Counted from the stretch's first letter, positions 51,350 through 63,608 are shown. The stretch is DNA of 64,000 nt from Halisarca cf. caerulea (GCA_963170055.1 CAUJGJ010000185.1:3156775-3220774); one strand, 5' to 3'. The notes: a model not told the origin generated them from the sequence alone. Numbers and translations: made by a program.

Positions 51350-53476
51350 CATGTATGCTGCGTGCAGAAACACTCCCAAGACCTATGTGAAGCAATATCA
51401 TCAATGGCCCGCCGGCTATGTACGGAATATCTTGATCCTTCCGCACTTTCTGCCTTCACAGCTTGTAGGCTCATCGCACTTGACAAAAATCCAGGTGTTC
51501 GCCCAATTGGAATTGGCGAAGTTTTGAGACGAATCATCAACAAGGCCATAGTCAGAGTAACTAAAGATGATGTCATGAACATCACTGGAGGTCTTCAGGT
51601 TTGTACAGGTCAACAGGCGGGTTGTGAAGCCGCGATACACACAATGAATTCACTGTTCTCTGATTCGGATAATGACGCTGTGCTATTGATTGATGCATCA
51701 AATGCATTCAATCAATTGAACCGAAATGCTGCTCTGCTCAACATCACTCGTCTCTGCCCCTCTGTTGCACCTGCAATAGTAAACACTTATCGCTCCCCAG
51801 CAGAGCTTTTTGTAGATGGGGAAGTCATTCATTCGTCAGAAGGAACAGTACAGGGTGATCCCCTAGCCATGTGTATGTATGCTCTTGCTATGATGCCTCT
51901 GATATTCCGTCTAGATGAGCAAGCTCTCGTCACACAAGTTTGGTTCGCAGACGATGCCACGGCAAACGGCAAAATCAAAAAAATCAGAGAATGGTGGAAT
52001 CTCCTGAATGACATCGGTCCTGGCTATGGTTACTACGTCAATGCCCAAAAATCATGGCTGATAGTCAAAGACAAATCCTTTACAGAAGCTAAGGAAATTT
52101 TCGAAGGATCAAATGTTCAAATTACCACCCAAGGTCAACGACATTTGGGAGCAGCTCTAGGTTCTTCCACGTTTGTGGAATCGTATGTATCTGACAAAGT
52201 GAAGTCATGGGTTGACGAAATCATCATGCTAACTGAGATTGCGAAGAGTCAACCCCATGCAGCTTATGCAGCCCTCAGCCACAGTTTGATCCACAAGTGG
52301 ACATACATCGCAAGAACCATCCCAGATATTAGTGATTTGTTCACTCCTTTGGAGGATGCAATTCGATACCATCTATTGCCTGCAATCATGGGGCGGGATG
52401 CCTTTAGTGACTCTGAACGAGAGCTGTTTTCCTTTCCCACACGCCTTGGAGGATTAGGGATCATCAACCTGGTCAAGGAATCCAATGATTTCTACTTGGC
52501 CTCAAAAGAAATCACTGCTCCACTTTCACTGCTGATCTTACAGCAAAGCAAACAATGTCCCGACACAGTGTCCTCCCAGCAAAATCAAATCAAGCAGACT
52601 CTTAAAAAGAGGAAACGACAGAAACAAAATGACCAAGCAGACACTCTGAAAGAAGACCTGGCACCTCAACTTCAGCGTGCTATGGAATTGAATCAAGAAA
52701 AGGGTGCTTCGCAGTGGTTGAATGCCATCCCCCTGGCCTCACAAGGGTTTGCTCTCCACAAAGGAGCGTTTCGGGATGCGCTTTGTTTCAGGTATGGCTG
52801 GCATCCCAAGCATCTCCCCACCCATTGTCGTTGCGGGAAGATCTTTTCTGTTGAACATGCCTTTACCTGCTCCTATGGGGGCTACCCTACCCTCAGGCAC
52901 AATGCCATCCGAGACTTTACTGCAGAACTGATGCAAGAGGTGTGTCATGATGTCAAAATTGAACCACACCTCCAACCCCTCTCAGGAGAAGCCTTTCACT
53001 ACAGGTCATCAATCACTGACGAAAATGCCCGTCTTGACATCAAAGCTCGAGGTTTCTGGGGAGGTTCGTTTGAGAGTGCATTCTTTGACATAAGGGTGTT
53101 CAACCCCTTCGCACCCTCAAATTTGAAAACCTCTCTGGAAGCCACTTTCAGAAGACACGAAAAGGAGAAAAAGAGAGCTTACGAACAAAGAGTGTTGGAA
53201 GTGGAACATGGATCATTCACTCCCATAGTTCTATCAGCTTCTGGTGGGATTGGCAAGCTCGCAACCACCACGTACAGTAGACTGGCCGGTCTCCTAGCCG
53301 AGAAGAGAGACATCCCCTATTCTCAATGTATGGGCTGGATACGCTGCTGCCTATCATTCTGTCTACTCAAATCAGCCATCATGTGTCTGAGGGGTTCAAG
53401 GGGATCGGGAAGGACTATCAGATACTCTGATGAAGATGTGCCCCTGGTCACTTCAGAGGCCAAGATTGACTGTTGA
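51350..53476 (+). CDS. 5'-truncated retrotransposon RT with restriction-like endonuclease (second family)
   Basis: An open frame of about 708 codons to the TGA at 53476, starting in mid-protein (CVQKHSQDLCEAISSMARRL). RT motifs are present: FTACRLIALDKNPGVRPIGI, motif A (LLIDASNAFNQLNRN), motif B (SSEGTVQGDPLAMCMYA) and motif C (VWFADDATANG). After a basic linker (about 52600-52660) come a knuckle (HCRCGKIFSVEHAFTC) and YGGYPTLRHN. A PD-(D/E)XK-like block (RLDIKARGFW ... AFFDIRVFNPFA) and GSFTPIV follow. It differs strongly from the element at 8489, so it is a separate family. The N-terminus and any zinc fingers are missing, as in 5'-truncated insertions. The junction lies within about 40 bp of the FBXO36 start codon. 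Confidence 0.82.
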   Translation, partial: HVCCVQKHSQDLCEAISSMARRLCTEYLDPSALSAFTACRLIALDKNPGVRPIGIGEVLRRIINKAIVRVTKDDVMNITGGLQVCTGQQAGCEAAIHTMNSLFSDSDNDAVLLIDASNAFNQLNRNAALLNITRLCPSVAPAIVNTYRSPAELFVDGEVIHSSEGTVQGDPLAMCMYALAMMPLIFRLDEQALVTQVWFADDATANGKIKKIREWWNLLNDIGPGYGYYVNAQKSWLIVKDKSFTEAKEIFEGSNVQITTQGQRHLGAALGSSTFVESYVSDKVKSWVDEIIMLTEIAKSQPHAAYAALSHSLIHKWTYIARTIPDISDLFTPLEDAIRYHLLPAIMGRDAFSDSERELFSFPTRLGGLGIINLVKESNDFYLASKEITAPLSLLILQQSKQCPDTVSSQQNQIKQTLKKRKRQKQNDQADTLKEDLAPQLQRAMELNQEKGASQWLNAIPLASQGFALHKGAFRDALCFRYGWHPKHLPTHCRCGKIFSVEHAFTCSYGGYPTLRHNAIRDFTAELMQEVCHDVKIEPHLQPLSGEAFHYRSSITDENARLDIKARGFWGGSFESAFFDIRVFNPFAPSNLKTSLEATFRRHEKEKKRAYEQRVLEVEHGSFTPIVLSASGGIGKLATTTYSRLAGLLAEKRDIPYSQCMGWIRCCLSFCLLKSAIMCLRGSRGSGRTIRYSDEDVPLVTSEAKIDC

Positions 53477-53785
53477 TTTACTTCAGTAGCTCATTTACAT
53501 CTATTATACTATCCTACTGTGTATGTTTGAATATTCTGCATACGAAGACCAAACATGCATGCATGCGTATATGCACTTAATAACGTACGTGAATTTTGCA
53601 TGCATGTATATCTACAATGGTGGAGATATATCATTACAAAGTGCAACATGTCACAAGACACTAGGACAAGCAGTTTACACAAAATACTAAACACAAAATC
53701 TGCCTGTCCACATACACGATTGCCTTCATTATCGATGGGATCTTGCAGGCCAGCTAGGTCCAAGATCACTGCAGTCTTCTGATCA
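53477..53785. other. Spacer between two retroelements
   Basis: About 310 bp, probably the 3' UTR of the upstream element followed by unique AT-rich sequence. No feature seen. Confidence 0.5.
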
Positions 53786-54900
53786 TCATCGATCCAGACA
53801 TGTAAAATCATTCAGACTGAGATGAGCTTGCAGCTTTTCAAAAAGAATCACTCTGCTGGCTTGCCATGCATCACAGTGGAGTAGCCAGTGCTCGACATCT
53901 TCAATGTCACCAGAGGGACATTCTTTGCAAAAATACTCTTCCCTAGGAACCCCTCTCCATCTTCCAGTTTCAATGTGGAAGTGAGCTGTTCCCCCTCTCA
54001 ATTTCATAAGCACTGTTCTGTAAGCCTTGTTGGGAACATCGCAGCATCGATCTGTTACAACATCCGGATTTGCCAATGGTGTTCAAAACTGATAACTTTG
54101 GGTGGTTTTCCATATCTCTATCAACCAGGAATCTGTAATCCTCGAGCTCCTCCAAGCATGCAATAACTGTTGAGCAAGGCTTTCAATTCAGGCAGTGAGA
54201 CCTTCTTGATGGCGCGTCTGAATTATAGACCAGCCAAACTGAAATAGGAGATGCTTTCAGTTTTTCAACCATAAACCATTTCCCTGACAGATAGCATCTT
54301 CAGTAGCCTTTCGGACAATTCGGTTCTCAAATGTGGGAAATACCAAAACTTTATACCAAAATGCCACACACTTCAACTTAATTTGCCTCCCACAGTAGAG
54401 GTAGCTTGCCCATTTCTGTCAGCAGCGATACCCTGGGGTGGTATTTGTTTACACCAAAAAAAGATCCAGAGGGCCCTCATCTGCAACTGATCTAAGGAAC
54501 CCATCCTCCTGATACACCCCCAAGCCTCAGGACCATACAAAAGGACAGAGTGTATATAGACTCTATTAACTTCCTAAAAAGTTACCCACATGTATCTCAC
54601 CAACAGAGGATATCGGCATCTCTGAAGCAATCCATTCAGGGTAGCCTTCTCACTCTCAACTCTCTTCTCCAACATCAGCTGCAGGTTGAGTTCCAGGAAC
54701 TCATCAATTTCACATCCAAGATACTTATAAGAAGGAACAATGTGGATTAACTCGCCCTGAACTGGAAATTTACAATTAATCCGTTTAACACACCTCTCTT
54801 TCTAAAATGCATGATGCTGGATTTCTTGGTGTTGATTCTAACTCCCCACATGCACTGTACACCACTTCTCCAAGACCGAAAGGCCACATTTCAAGGGTAG
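53786..54900 (-). mobile_element. Decayed LINE, RT thumb to C-terminus
   Basis: Read on the minus strand from about 54900 down, the RT thumb segment IHIVPSYKYLGCEIDEFLEL comes first. Several frameshifts and stops follow. Last comes KLRGGTAHFHIETGRWRGVP ... FCKECPSGDIEDVEHWLLHC, the Cys-His C-terminal motif typical of many non-LTR elements. No intact frame longer than about 100 codons, so it is a pseudogene of an APE-type LINE. Confidence 0.75.
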
Positions 54901-56071
54901 ACAGAGGCTACAGGGCTACACAGAGTTTAGTTGGACTGAGTGCACAATGTACAAATTCCTACATCCCCTTGCATATACATATTTGCAGGATGTAGAAATT
55001 TGCAATGCATGTGCACTTAATTAGTCCATGCAACTAAACTCTGTCTAGCTAGCCCTGTACCCGTCTAGCCTCATGTATGTGTAGCCCTATGCTCGTCTAG
55101 CCCTATACCCGTCTTGCCATTTGCCCACCTAGCCCTGAACCTGTTTTACAACTTACCCTTGTTCCAAGTGTTTTTGGAGGATTGTTTTTGGTAAAACCTT
55201 TTTGTAAGATTCTGTGTCAATCCTACATCCTTTTACCATTTTAAATGGTTTTTATACACTCTTGTTCGTGTACTTTTTCATTTAAATTGCAGTTGCTCGA
55301 ATAGAGGCTGCCAAAGAAGGTTCTCGCAGTAGATAAGAAGGAACACAATCAAATCTTGTAAGAAAGAAAACAGAGAAAGTTGACTAAAATTAGCGTACCT
55401 ATAGCTGGAAGCATAGCAAAGGCTTGAACAAAAGAGCGCTGAAGTCGTTGATTATCCAATGCATGCGATCGCGTGGCCTTGTGTATATACGCATTCGCCT
55501 AGCCTTGAGTAGCCATTCCCCTAATCCAAAAATCCGGCTAATGTATGGGATTTGCCTATTATTTTTTCTCGCTTTAGAAATATAGGTGTTGCTTCAAAAC
55601 CTACAAAAGGCACTTTGTGCTAACAATTGAAGCTTAAGTTCAAAGGCTCCAGAGGAAACCTCTGCAGCCTTCCTGGTGACCTGTAGTATGCCAAAGTGTA
55701 CCAATATCACTTTGAAAGGCTAACTGTACTGTATTGCTAGTTTTCGGGGGGAAAATAAAATATTTGCTAATGTATGGCGGTCATGTTTTTTCGGTGTCAA
55801 TCCTACTATATATAATATGGAGTAATAGTAGTAGTTCAGTGTCATCCTACTATGGAGTAATAGTAGTAGTACTACTACTATTACTCCATAATATAATATA
55901 TTAAATTGGGCCTCAGTGCTTATGCGAAAGCTTACGAATCTCTTGAATGCACTATACTGAGTTACAATTAATTTTATTATTAATGGATAAAAAGTTACTA
56001 TGAGATGCAAATCAAATAATATTACATAGGTACAATAAGTCAATATAAGAAAACATACGTACGGTCCTTAA
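54901..56071. other. Intergenic, downstream of TOPBP1
   Basis: No gene seen. A cluster of 'ctagccctatgcccgtc' repeats lies at 54897-55145, and a small inverted repeat 'ggagtaatagtagta / tactactattactcc' at 55853-55888. A minus-strand AATAAA at 55973-55978, 94 bp after the TOPBP1 stop, is its likely poly(A) signal. Confidence 0.6.
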
Positions 56072-58205
56072 TCAACTTAATTCTTGCTGGGAAATCACAT
56101 GCAACTTTTCATCAACCTTATCCTCCTGTGTAAGAAAATATCAAAATTCAAAAAGCTAAAGTCACAGGTCAAATATCAGATTACATTCTCAGACAATTGA
56201 TCAGCAGGATTGATTCATGATAGGCTTGATGGCAAGTAAATGAGAATAACAAGGAATTTTGTACCCAACTATACGAACTATTTACCGACAAGCAACCATT
56301 GCAGTTAGTGTGAACAGCTAGACTGTCCCTGCAGGCGCCCTACGGGCGGAAAAGGCAGGGACAGTCTAGCACAGATAGCGATTAGTTCACACTGTGACTT
56401 TTGATGAATGAGTGCATCGCAACCCAGAAAAGAAGGTTGTGGAATTCTAGCCAACCTCGCTCGTGGCGAAAGGAGTGAACTTTACTATGATCAGCTCTAG
56501 CGAGCATGAGCAGTATGCGTTAACCAAGATTAAGTATCCCTCAACACATCGCGGGTAACATCTTGGTGCAAGACATGCAAAAGCAGAGTTCCTGCCATGG
56601 TGGGCTCACCAAATTTAAAAAGTCGGTACTTATGCTGATGTGTTGCTAACAAATTCTTACAAATTTGAGAAAAAAGCTTGGTGCATGTGGACAATCATGA
56701 TGTGTTAACTAATTGCTATCTGTGCTAGACTATCCCTGCCTTTTCTGCCCGTAGGGTGCCTGTGGGGATGGTCTAGCTGGTTAGACTACCATTGCAGTTT
56801 AAGCCTGCAAATGTGTGTGCAGAGTACAGTCCACTATGAGAATACAGCTGTTCACCTCACTCACATGCATTAAATATTCAGCAATGAAATCAGGTTTGTA
56901 GCAGTTAACTCCAACTTCTATCCATTTCCTTACGGTACCCTGTTACGAAGAAATAGCTTGTGATATAATGCTAGTCAATACCCACATTCAAATAGTATAC
57001 CAAACCTTATCAACGGTCAATTTGCTCAGCTTGCTTAAGTCCACAAAAGCATGAGTGGCTTCTGAGTATTGAGGAAATGGCGTCCTTACTCCAAGCACTT
57101 CCGCACTTCCTGCTTCCAGTAATCTTTTCATTCCCGACAACCGATTACCATCTACAGCCAAAAGGATCTACCACCCAAAACTTGAACTGAACTTGTAGTC
57201 TTCTAAATAATAACAACCCCAATCTTACCTTCCATCCATTAAAGGCACCAGCTTTTGGACCTAAAGTCTTAAAAAAACAACACTGTGAGGTCTGATGTTT
57301 TAGAAGGTAAGAAAAGGCACTACTAGTGATTTGTTTACAAGACCATTGATATAAAATCTTATAAAATATGCATTACATATTAGAAGAACAATATATGGAA
57401 TAGCAAAGGAGAGTAATAAAGGACAAGGATTTTACCAATATAGATTCTGGCATCACTTAGACACTCCAACAGATACAGTAAAAGCTAACATTATTCATCC
57501 ATACCGGCTTATAATTCAGTAAAATAAGCTTTCCTGATTACATAGACAAAAAGCATCAACATCACTATGTAACACCTCCACTAATCCATACTGTCTGGAA
57601 GCACACATTTACTGGTACATAAACACAGTGGTAAACTTCAGATATGAATTGAAGGACCCAACTATTCAGTGTACTCAGCTACTAAATCACTGCCATGCAT
57701 GTTATCCGAAGTACAGTAAGACAGCTGTACCTTTCGTTTCTCAGTCAATGCAAGCCGCCACTTCCTGGCAGCTTCTTCAAGAGCAGTAGGTTGTTTCCCC
57801 GACACCATTGTCCCCCACTCGTGAGGTTCTTCCTACATTTGGATTTAGAGACAATCGTCACACATATTGGGCATGTAAGCAACTACCAGCAGTGATTCTA
57901 ACATCGCAATCTTCCTTAGTACCATAAACAGAACATTACAGGAATAGTGACAGATATAATAGTAGAAAGAAATGTCACGGTATACTATGTCGGCACCTAA
58001 TAAGGTAACAGAGCAAGATGACATGTACTATAGAAAGCCATCCATAAACATTTGGGACAAGTCCATTTGCACCTAAAATGGCTTTGACATTTTACTGTTC
58101 CCAAAGCTCCATTATTTTGATTTGTCTTGAATTAGAATTCATGATATTGAGATAGTATGAACACATCTAAGCAACACGCCACACTACTGTATTGTTCAAA
58201 CAATA

Positions 58206-58240
<35 letters not shown>

Positions 58241-58940
58241 ATTTTGTGAATAACTGACAAATTACCACGTAGTTACAATCATCTGCCATTTAAACCCCTA
58301 AAAATTGTAACTTGGTCCTATAGACACAGCATAAGGGCAAAAAGTCGAAAGTATCTTCCGTATATATCCACTACATCATAATAAATTAACATTCACAACA
58401 TGGCCAAGGATTCATTCACAACTGTTTTAGAAAGGCTTAAATTATGATTAAAATATTTCAATTATCATGAGTGGCCATCATTTGTGATTGTGCAAGAGCA
58501 CAATTTTTCAAAACTTAAGTACTGTTGGGTGCATATTTATAATACTTTCTGACTTTAATCCTAAACGACAAACAATATAACCAGTAAATATCTCCAGTTT
58601 CACTTTAATGAAATAGTACACTTCACACTTGAATGAATACATGGAAGGTACTGTACATAGGATACAAACCAGAAAAAAAAATATTCCTTACATCAACAAA
58701 TTTCCCAGCTTCTCTGCAAGCTTCTAGGTAAGACATGTGCAGGACCCACTTTCCAGCTGCCACAGAGGACAAGTACTTCTCATTTCTACTTGCTTTTCCA
58801 ACTATCACATGAGTGCATGATGGGTTGAAGTACTGCGCATCCACATCATGCCCACCTAATTCTGACACTAGTGCCCCCAAACTGACACGTAACTACATAG
58901 GCAAAATAAAGATAAAGTTGACTCTAGTTGTACTCAAGGA

Positions 58941-59010
<70 letters not shown>

Positions 59011-59014
59011 ACAC

Positions 59015-59072
<58 letters not shown>

Positions 59073-59079
59073 CATACAC

Positions 59080-59135
<56 letters not shown>

Positions 59136-60941
59136 CTATCTCTTATTTAGGAAGAATTTGACTGGGTGAAGTAAAAACTAAGAATTTTCACTTGACTAAA
59201 ATATCACCACTATCCTAACAAGAAAACGTCTAATACATTATATTCCCTTTCACATGTTAGTCAAGCAGGAGAGATCTGTGTAAGACACTCAAGAAAAATA
59301 CAATACTGTGTATTCCCTCACAGTCATTCATCTCAGCTTCATAGCCCAGACTATCCTAACTTACAAATTTCCACTCAATGTACGTACATACAGGATTGAA
59401 CCCAAAATTTCATACTTTTTTAAACAAACAATTAGAGTATCCTAGTCTCATGAACTGTGCTCTTTTAAAGCAAATTTAATGGTAAAAACTACGTAGCTTT
59501 GAATGGTAGAGTATAAGTACTACATGTACATGTACACAAGTGTATGGATGTGTGCCACATGCATCATGCAAATCAATCATGAGACAGCATATACATTCAC
59601 TTACTTCAGTGGGAATAGATGAAAACATGAACTTCTTCTGAGGTGGTCTGGTTCTCATCTACAGTATGTGTATCACAAGGATAAGACTGTTAACTGAATA
59701 CAGTCTCAGCAATAAATACAATTCATGGTCTTACCCCAAGTATTTGGTCACGGTCCTCGTACATCACCTGGCCAGAGCGATTCGCAGAACTGTCTCCTTT
59801 AGTCACAATGGGAGCAACAAGACTAGGAGAACTTGGGTTGATCATATCATCTTGCACATTTTTGTCTGAAGGCTCATCAACACATGGAACTTCTGCATGA
59901 TCATTCTCTTCTTGAAACTCGGAGGTTCTGAAAGAAGACATGATTGAATTAAAGTAATCAATCATAAAGTAGACAATTCTAGTAGAGGATAGTGAATAGC
60001 TCACTCTGCATTCCTTATCAGTGCCAGTATTTCCTCCTGTCCAGTTCTGTAAAAGTAATTTGAAGTTAATACTACTACCTACCAACACTGCATACACACT
60101 ATGAAGATTAGTGCATGCAAAACATCAACGTGAAAGAAAATGCTAAACACACTTTGCCAGTGGATTTTCATATGTAACTGTCTGAGAGCTTGTATCCCAT
60201 CTCACACAATTGTCAAGAGAATTTGAATCTTCATCTGATCCACTTATCTTACGCCTCTTACTTGAGCTGCTGGCCAGTGAGGTCCGTGTGTGAGGTCTTC
60301 GGGACTGAAACAGACACAAATATCATTACTGTGCAAAACACTCAGAAAACGTCTACTCACTTCTCCTGTGAATCTTTCAGTAGGTCCTAGAAGTTCATTT
60401 AGATCATACACAAACACAAGGAAATACAAAACTACACAAAGTGCCCAGAACTCAAACCATGTTGCACAACAGACAAATTATCAATCCAAAGTATATACGT
60501 ACTGTGTGTAGCACCAATAAAAACAGAATGTCTTACAGCAAGTAGATGCAATAACATCTCCCCTGGGTGGAATAATTCACCAGACAATAGAGTGAGACTT
60601 AAAAATAAAATAGTGAAAACAATGGAATACAATGCACGCAAAGCTTTGACAACAAAGAAATCATACACACCTAGTATACGTCTTCTTTTCTTGGACGTTT
60701 GCCAGTTCTTATTCATTTCTTCCATCTGTTCTTTAAAGTCTTCCCTTGTCTGTAAAGTATTACTTTCATTTGTGCTGTCCACATGAACTATTTCCGCATT
60801 ACTCCCTTCATCAACAGCCATCTCAACAACATCTTCTACAATTTCATCACTGCCAATCTTTTTCAGATCTTGCTCTTGTTTTCCAAGCTGAACAGATCTG
60901 TCAACTTTTGACTGAGTTGAAGTACTTATGTTCAGTGTGCT
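56072..60941 (-). CDS. TOPBP1: TOPBP1 homologue, C-terminal part (5' exons outside window)
   Basis: Twelve exons on the minus strand: 60671-60941, 60361-60386, 60153-60304, 60005-60046, 59735-59927, 59605-59658, 58692-58892, 57731-57832, 57229-57267, 57006-57167, 56865-56939 and 56072-56125. They total 1,371 nt, or 456 residues plus stop, about the last third of the protein. TOPBP1 is a multi-BRCT scaffold that starts DNA replication and activates ATR. BRCT7 is clear: [62 protein letters not shown]8 follows ([35 protein letters not shown]). The exons before BRCT7 are acidic and Ser-rich and include CVRWDTSS, a candidate for the ATR-activating tryptophan region. Exon 9 uses the acceptor ttttttaag, which keeps frame. 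Upstream exons would lie beyond 64000. Confidence 0.92.
56307..56787. mobile_element. 481-bp foldback/TIR element in last TOPBP1 intron
   Basis: Arms of about 80 bp face each other, with ends AGTGTGAACAGCTAGAC and (inverted) AGTCTAACCAGCTAGAC. Each arm itself contains a hairpin (agactgtccctgc / ggcagggacagtct). A 12-bp direct repeat ACCATTGCAGTT flanks it at 56295-56306 and 56788-56799. No coding capacity. Confidence 0.82.
58942..59134. repeat. (CA)n compound microsatellite in TOPBP1 intron
   Basis: About 190 bp of CA repeats with a few interruptions (TACA, AACA, AAACA), in the intron just upstream of the BRCT7 exon. Long Cys-Val and His-Thr frames here are artefacts. Confidence 0.97.
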
Positions 60942-61664
60942 CTGAAAAGATGTACAACAGTACTCAACCCACATAAAAAATCTGCCAAGCAGAGTGTAGT
61001 ATGTACCAACAAGTAGATTAGCATTCATAAAAACATGAATCAATGAAATATAACTTTCCATTATGCACAACAGCAAATGTAGTTGTAAAAAGGATGCTCA
61101 TTACTTGACTGCAAACAAACAGATCAATGAACTGTCCAAAATATACTGTAGGATAGGGTATTCTTATTTAACCTGGGGAACCTTTAGCCAGAGGCTACTG
61201 TAAGTGACACTCAGAAAAGAAAAGTGACAAAAGGCAAAAACAAAAACAAAGGGGGTGTACAAAGATTCAACAAAAAGAGTTCAAAGTTTGTATTATGGTG
61301 AAATGACAATAGAATGAATAGATGAGCAAAATAATAAATTTAGTGAGAGAGACATTAGTGAATGGATAAGAGTTCAAAAGTTTGTATCATGGTGAAATGA
61401 CAACAGAATGAATAGATGAGCGAGACATTAGTAAATGGAATAAATTCAATCTGTAATGAGATATGATCATTGGTGCATGAGTATGAAAAAAGTGTCTGAT
61501 TGATGATATGTACAAAATCATATTGTCAATGAGTTATTCATGTAAAAAGTAATTTTCATATAGTTTTGTGAACACCCGAAAGTCCGCACAGCACCGGATG
61601 TTATTTTGGTAGCGATTGCCATAATGATGCGCCAACAAAACTAAATGCCTGTGCAGTGGAAGGT
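60942..61664. other. TOPBP1 intron sequence, no exon recognised
   Basis: AT-rich. A direct repeat of about 50 bp (agagttcaaag.ttgta...atggtgaaatgacaa.agaatgaatagatgag) occurs at 61276-61325 and 61370-61420. Confidence 0.5.
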
Positions 61665-62085
61665 TTAATTGTGAAGTAGAAGATGCTCGAGTATTATAAT
61701 GAGAGGCTGGTGTGGAAAAAGGTTGTTAAGATAAGTAGGTGATTGTACAGATAAGCACTTATAAACAGTTTGGGCCAAGTGTACTTTTTGTCTAGCACTA
61801 AGAGTTGAAATACCTACTTCTTTACGAGCAGAAGAGGCAGAATAATCTCTACATTTGCGAAGGACGGTTCTACAAGCAAAGATTAAAAGTGTTTCTAACC
61901 GATGACTATCCTGTTTGGTGCAAACAGACCACACATTATCACAGTAGTCAAACAGAGGAAGAACGTACGATTTGAGATAGAGAAGAAGAGGTCGGGGGGA
62001 AACCAAGAGAGGCGACGTAGAAGGCTAAGACTACGAGTAACCTTGTTACAAACAAATTCAATGTGATCACCCCAAGATAATGTTT
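61665..62085 (-). mobile_element. LINE fragment, RT thumb and C-terminal region
   Basis: The minus strand reads LSWGDHIEFVCNKVTRSLSL, then a shift, then LYLKSYVLPLFDYCDNVWSV ... LETLLIFACRTVLRKCR. That is the standard region after the RT palm in CR1/Jockey/L2-like LINEs ('LW.DHI..... ..LP.FDYC..VW'). RT motifs A-C are missing. Confidence 0.75.
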
Positions 62086-62685
62086 ATAACGTGAGGATCG
62101 GTAAGTTATGCAGCACGAAAGTTGTACGATTTGTGCTCTATATTCATTGCACGTTTTTTAGTTATACGTTTTAGCTGTCATCATGATTATGCACAGTGGG
62201 CGCTTAGAGCTATGCGATTTTTAATTATGCGATTTGGTGAACAGAAACATAAATGTATGATGCCTAATTTATGTATGCATACAAAACTTGGAGAGCTGGA
62301 TCAACCACCTTAACTGCCAAGCTCCTTCAAAAGGATCTGGAAGTAAGGTGTGCGTGACTATGAGAGACAGAGACAGTGCTCTTTGAGGATATCTTTCATC
62401 TATTTCTTATAAACTTCAATAAAAAGTGCCATATCATTGAAACATCTGCAATTCGTGTTTTAGGTTCTTGCTCTGTTATGCATCCCAAAAGTGTTGCGGT
62501 GGCACTATCTATATTAGCCCTTGCATGTGTACAAAGACAACAGATGCTACCGATGAACACATGTATTAGGGGATATAAAATGTACTTGCCCTCAAAACAT
62601 AGGATTTGGCATTTTATGTCATACAGCCATTGTGCTAACCACTGAAATTAATAAATATTTAGCTTTAGGCACCTACAGTATCTGT

Positions 62686-62766
<81 letters not shown>

Positions 62767-62901
62767 CTATCATTATTATTATTATTATTTACAACAGGTT
62801 AAATTAAAACAAAAACTACAACTTATAAATAATGGTGAAAAGAAAAAGAACTGTAATCATGCAAATACATACATACATAATGTTCTGAAACAGAAACACT
62901 A
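62086..62901. other. No gene; (CATA)n and (AT)n tract
   Basis: Unassigned sequence with a (CATA)n run from 62685 passing into (AT)n up to 62762, then an (ATT)n run. Part of the intron or intergenic DNA upstream of the last recognised TOPBP1 exon. Confidence 0.6.
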
Positions 62902-63396
62902 TTACACCTTACAACAACCTAAAATAGATGTGGCATTAGAATTTTGAATGCAGACACTGATGTGCTGACACAATTTTAGGTAGGCTAGAGGATCATTGGT
63001 GTGGCAACGGGTGTGTCTGCCCAGCTCTGTAATGAAATCCAGAGCATCCCTGCTAAAGGTACCAAATGATTCAAAGGTGATGGGTTGAAACCAATGGGAA
63101 TGGGAAAGCTCCTTGTAAGGATTACACTTTTTGGTGGCAGAGTAATCAGCAACCAATCCACATCCAGTTGAAGACCAATGGATGTAAGAGGGAGCTAAGG
63201 AGTCCCAACAAAGTAACATCCCAAACTAGTGCTCATCCCTTGGCCCAAGGTATAAATGTCATACCATCAGGGTGCTTGTCATCTGCTCGACATAGACCAT
63301 GAGGCTCGAGGATGGCAGCGACATCAATGGCAGTGAGGGCACGCTTTACTAACTCATTCAGTGCGGAATGACGAGGGATTCGGCCTTGGCTTTTAT
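62902..63396 (-). mobile_element. Solitary 3' end of RLE retrotransposon (relative of copy 1)
   Basis: The minus strand encodes GRIPRHSALNELVKRAL ... LEPHGLCRADDKHPDG, then a break near 63220-63240, then GCGLVADYSATKKCNPYKEL ... FESFGTFSRDALDFITELGR ... LAYLKLCQHISVCIQ. It aligns along its length with the C-terminal endonuclease region of the element at 8489-11562. RT and N-terminus are absent, so it is a short 5'-truncated and frameshifted copy. The exact endonuclease core (WDAT) falls in the broken stretch. Confidence 0.82.
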
Positions 63397-63423
63397 TTAC
63401 ATATATGTATGTATGTAATATGC

Positions 63424-63608
63424 TTATAAACCGTGGCTGCCAGGTGTATTGTGCATATATACGACCCAAACGTTGAGGTCAGAGGAAGTTTGTGGATAGA
63501 AATACCCCAAGCTGAGGGCGAGGGGTATATCTATCCACAAACTTCCGATGACTGAGACTGAGGGTCGTATGTGTGCACAATACACCTGGCAGCCATGGTT
63601 CATATAAT
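63424..63608. repeat. 185-bp near-perfect palindrome
   Basis: Arms such as gtggctgccaggtgtattgt facing acaatacacctggcagccat, and gaagtttgtggatag facing ctatccacaaacttc. The centre is near 63516 (ctgagggcgag). It lies just beyond the truncated retroelement end. Foldback element or hairpin MITE; no target duplication identified. Confidence 0.85.

Noticed and set aside
51312..51446. N-terminal extension of the FBXO36-like frame
   Set aside because: Antisense to the start of the retrotransposon and without similarity to FBXO36; the ATG at 51311 fits the family start.
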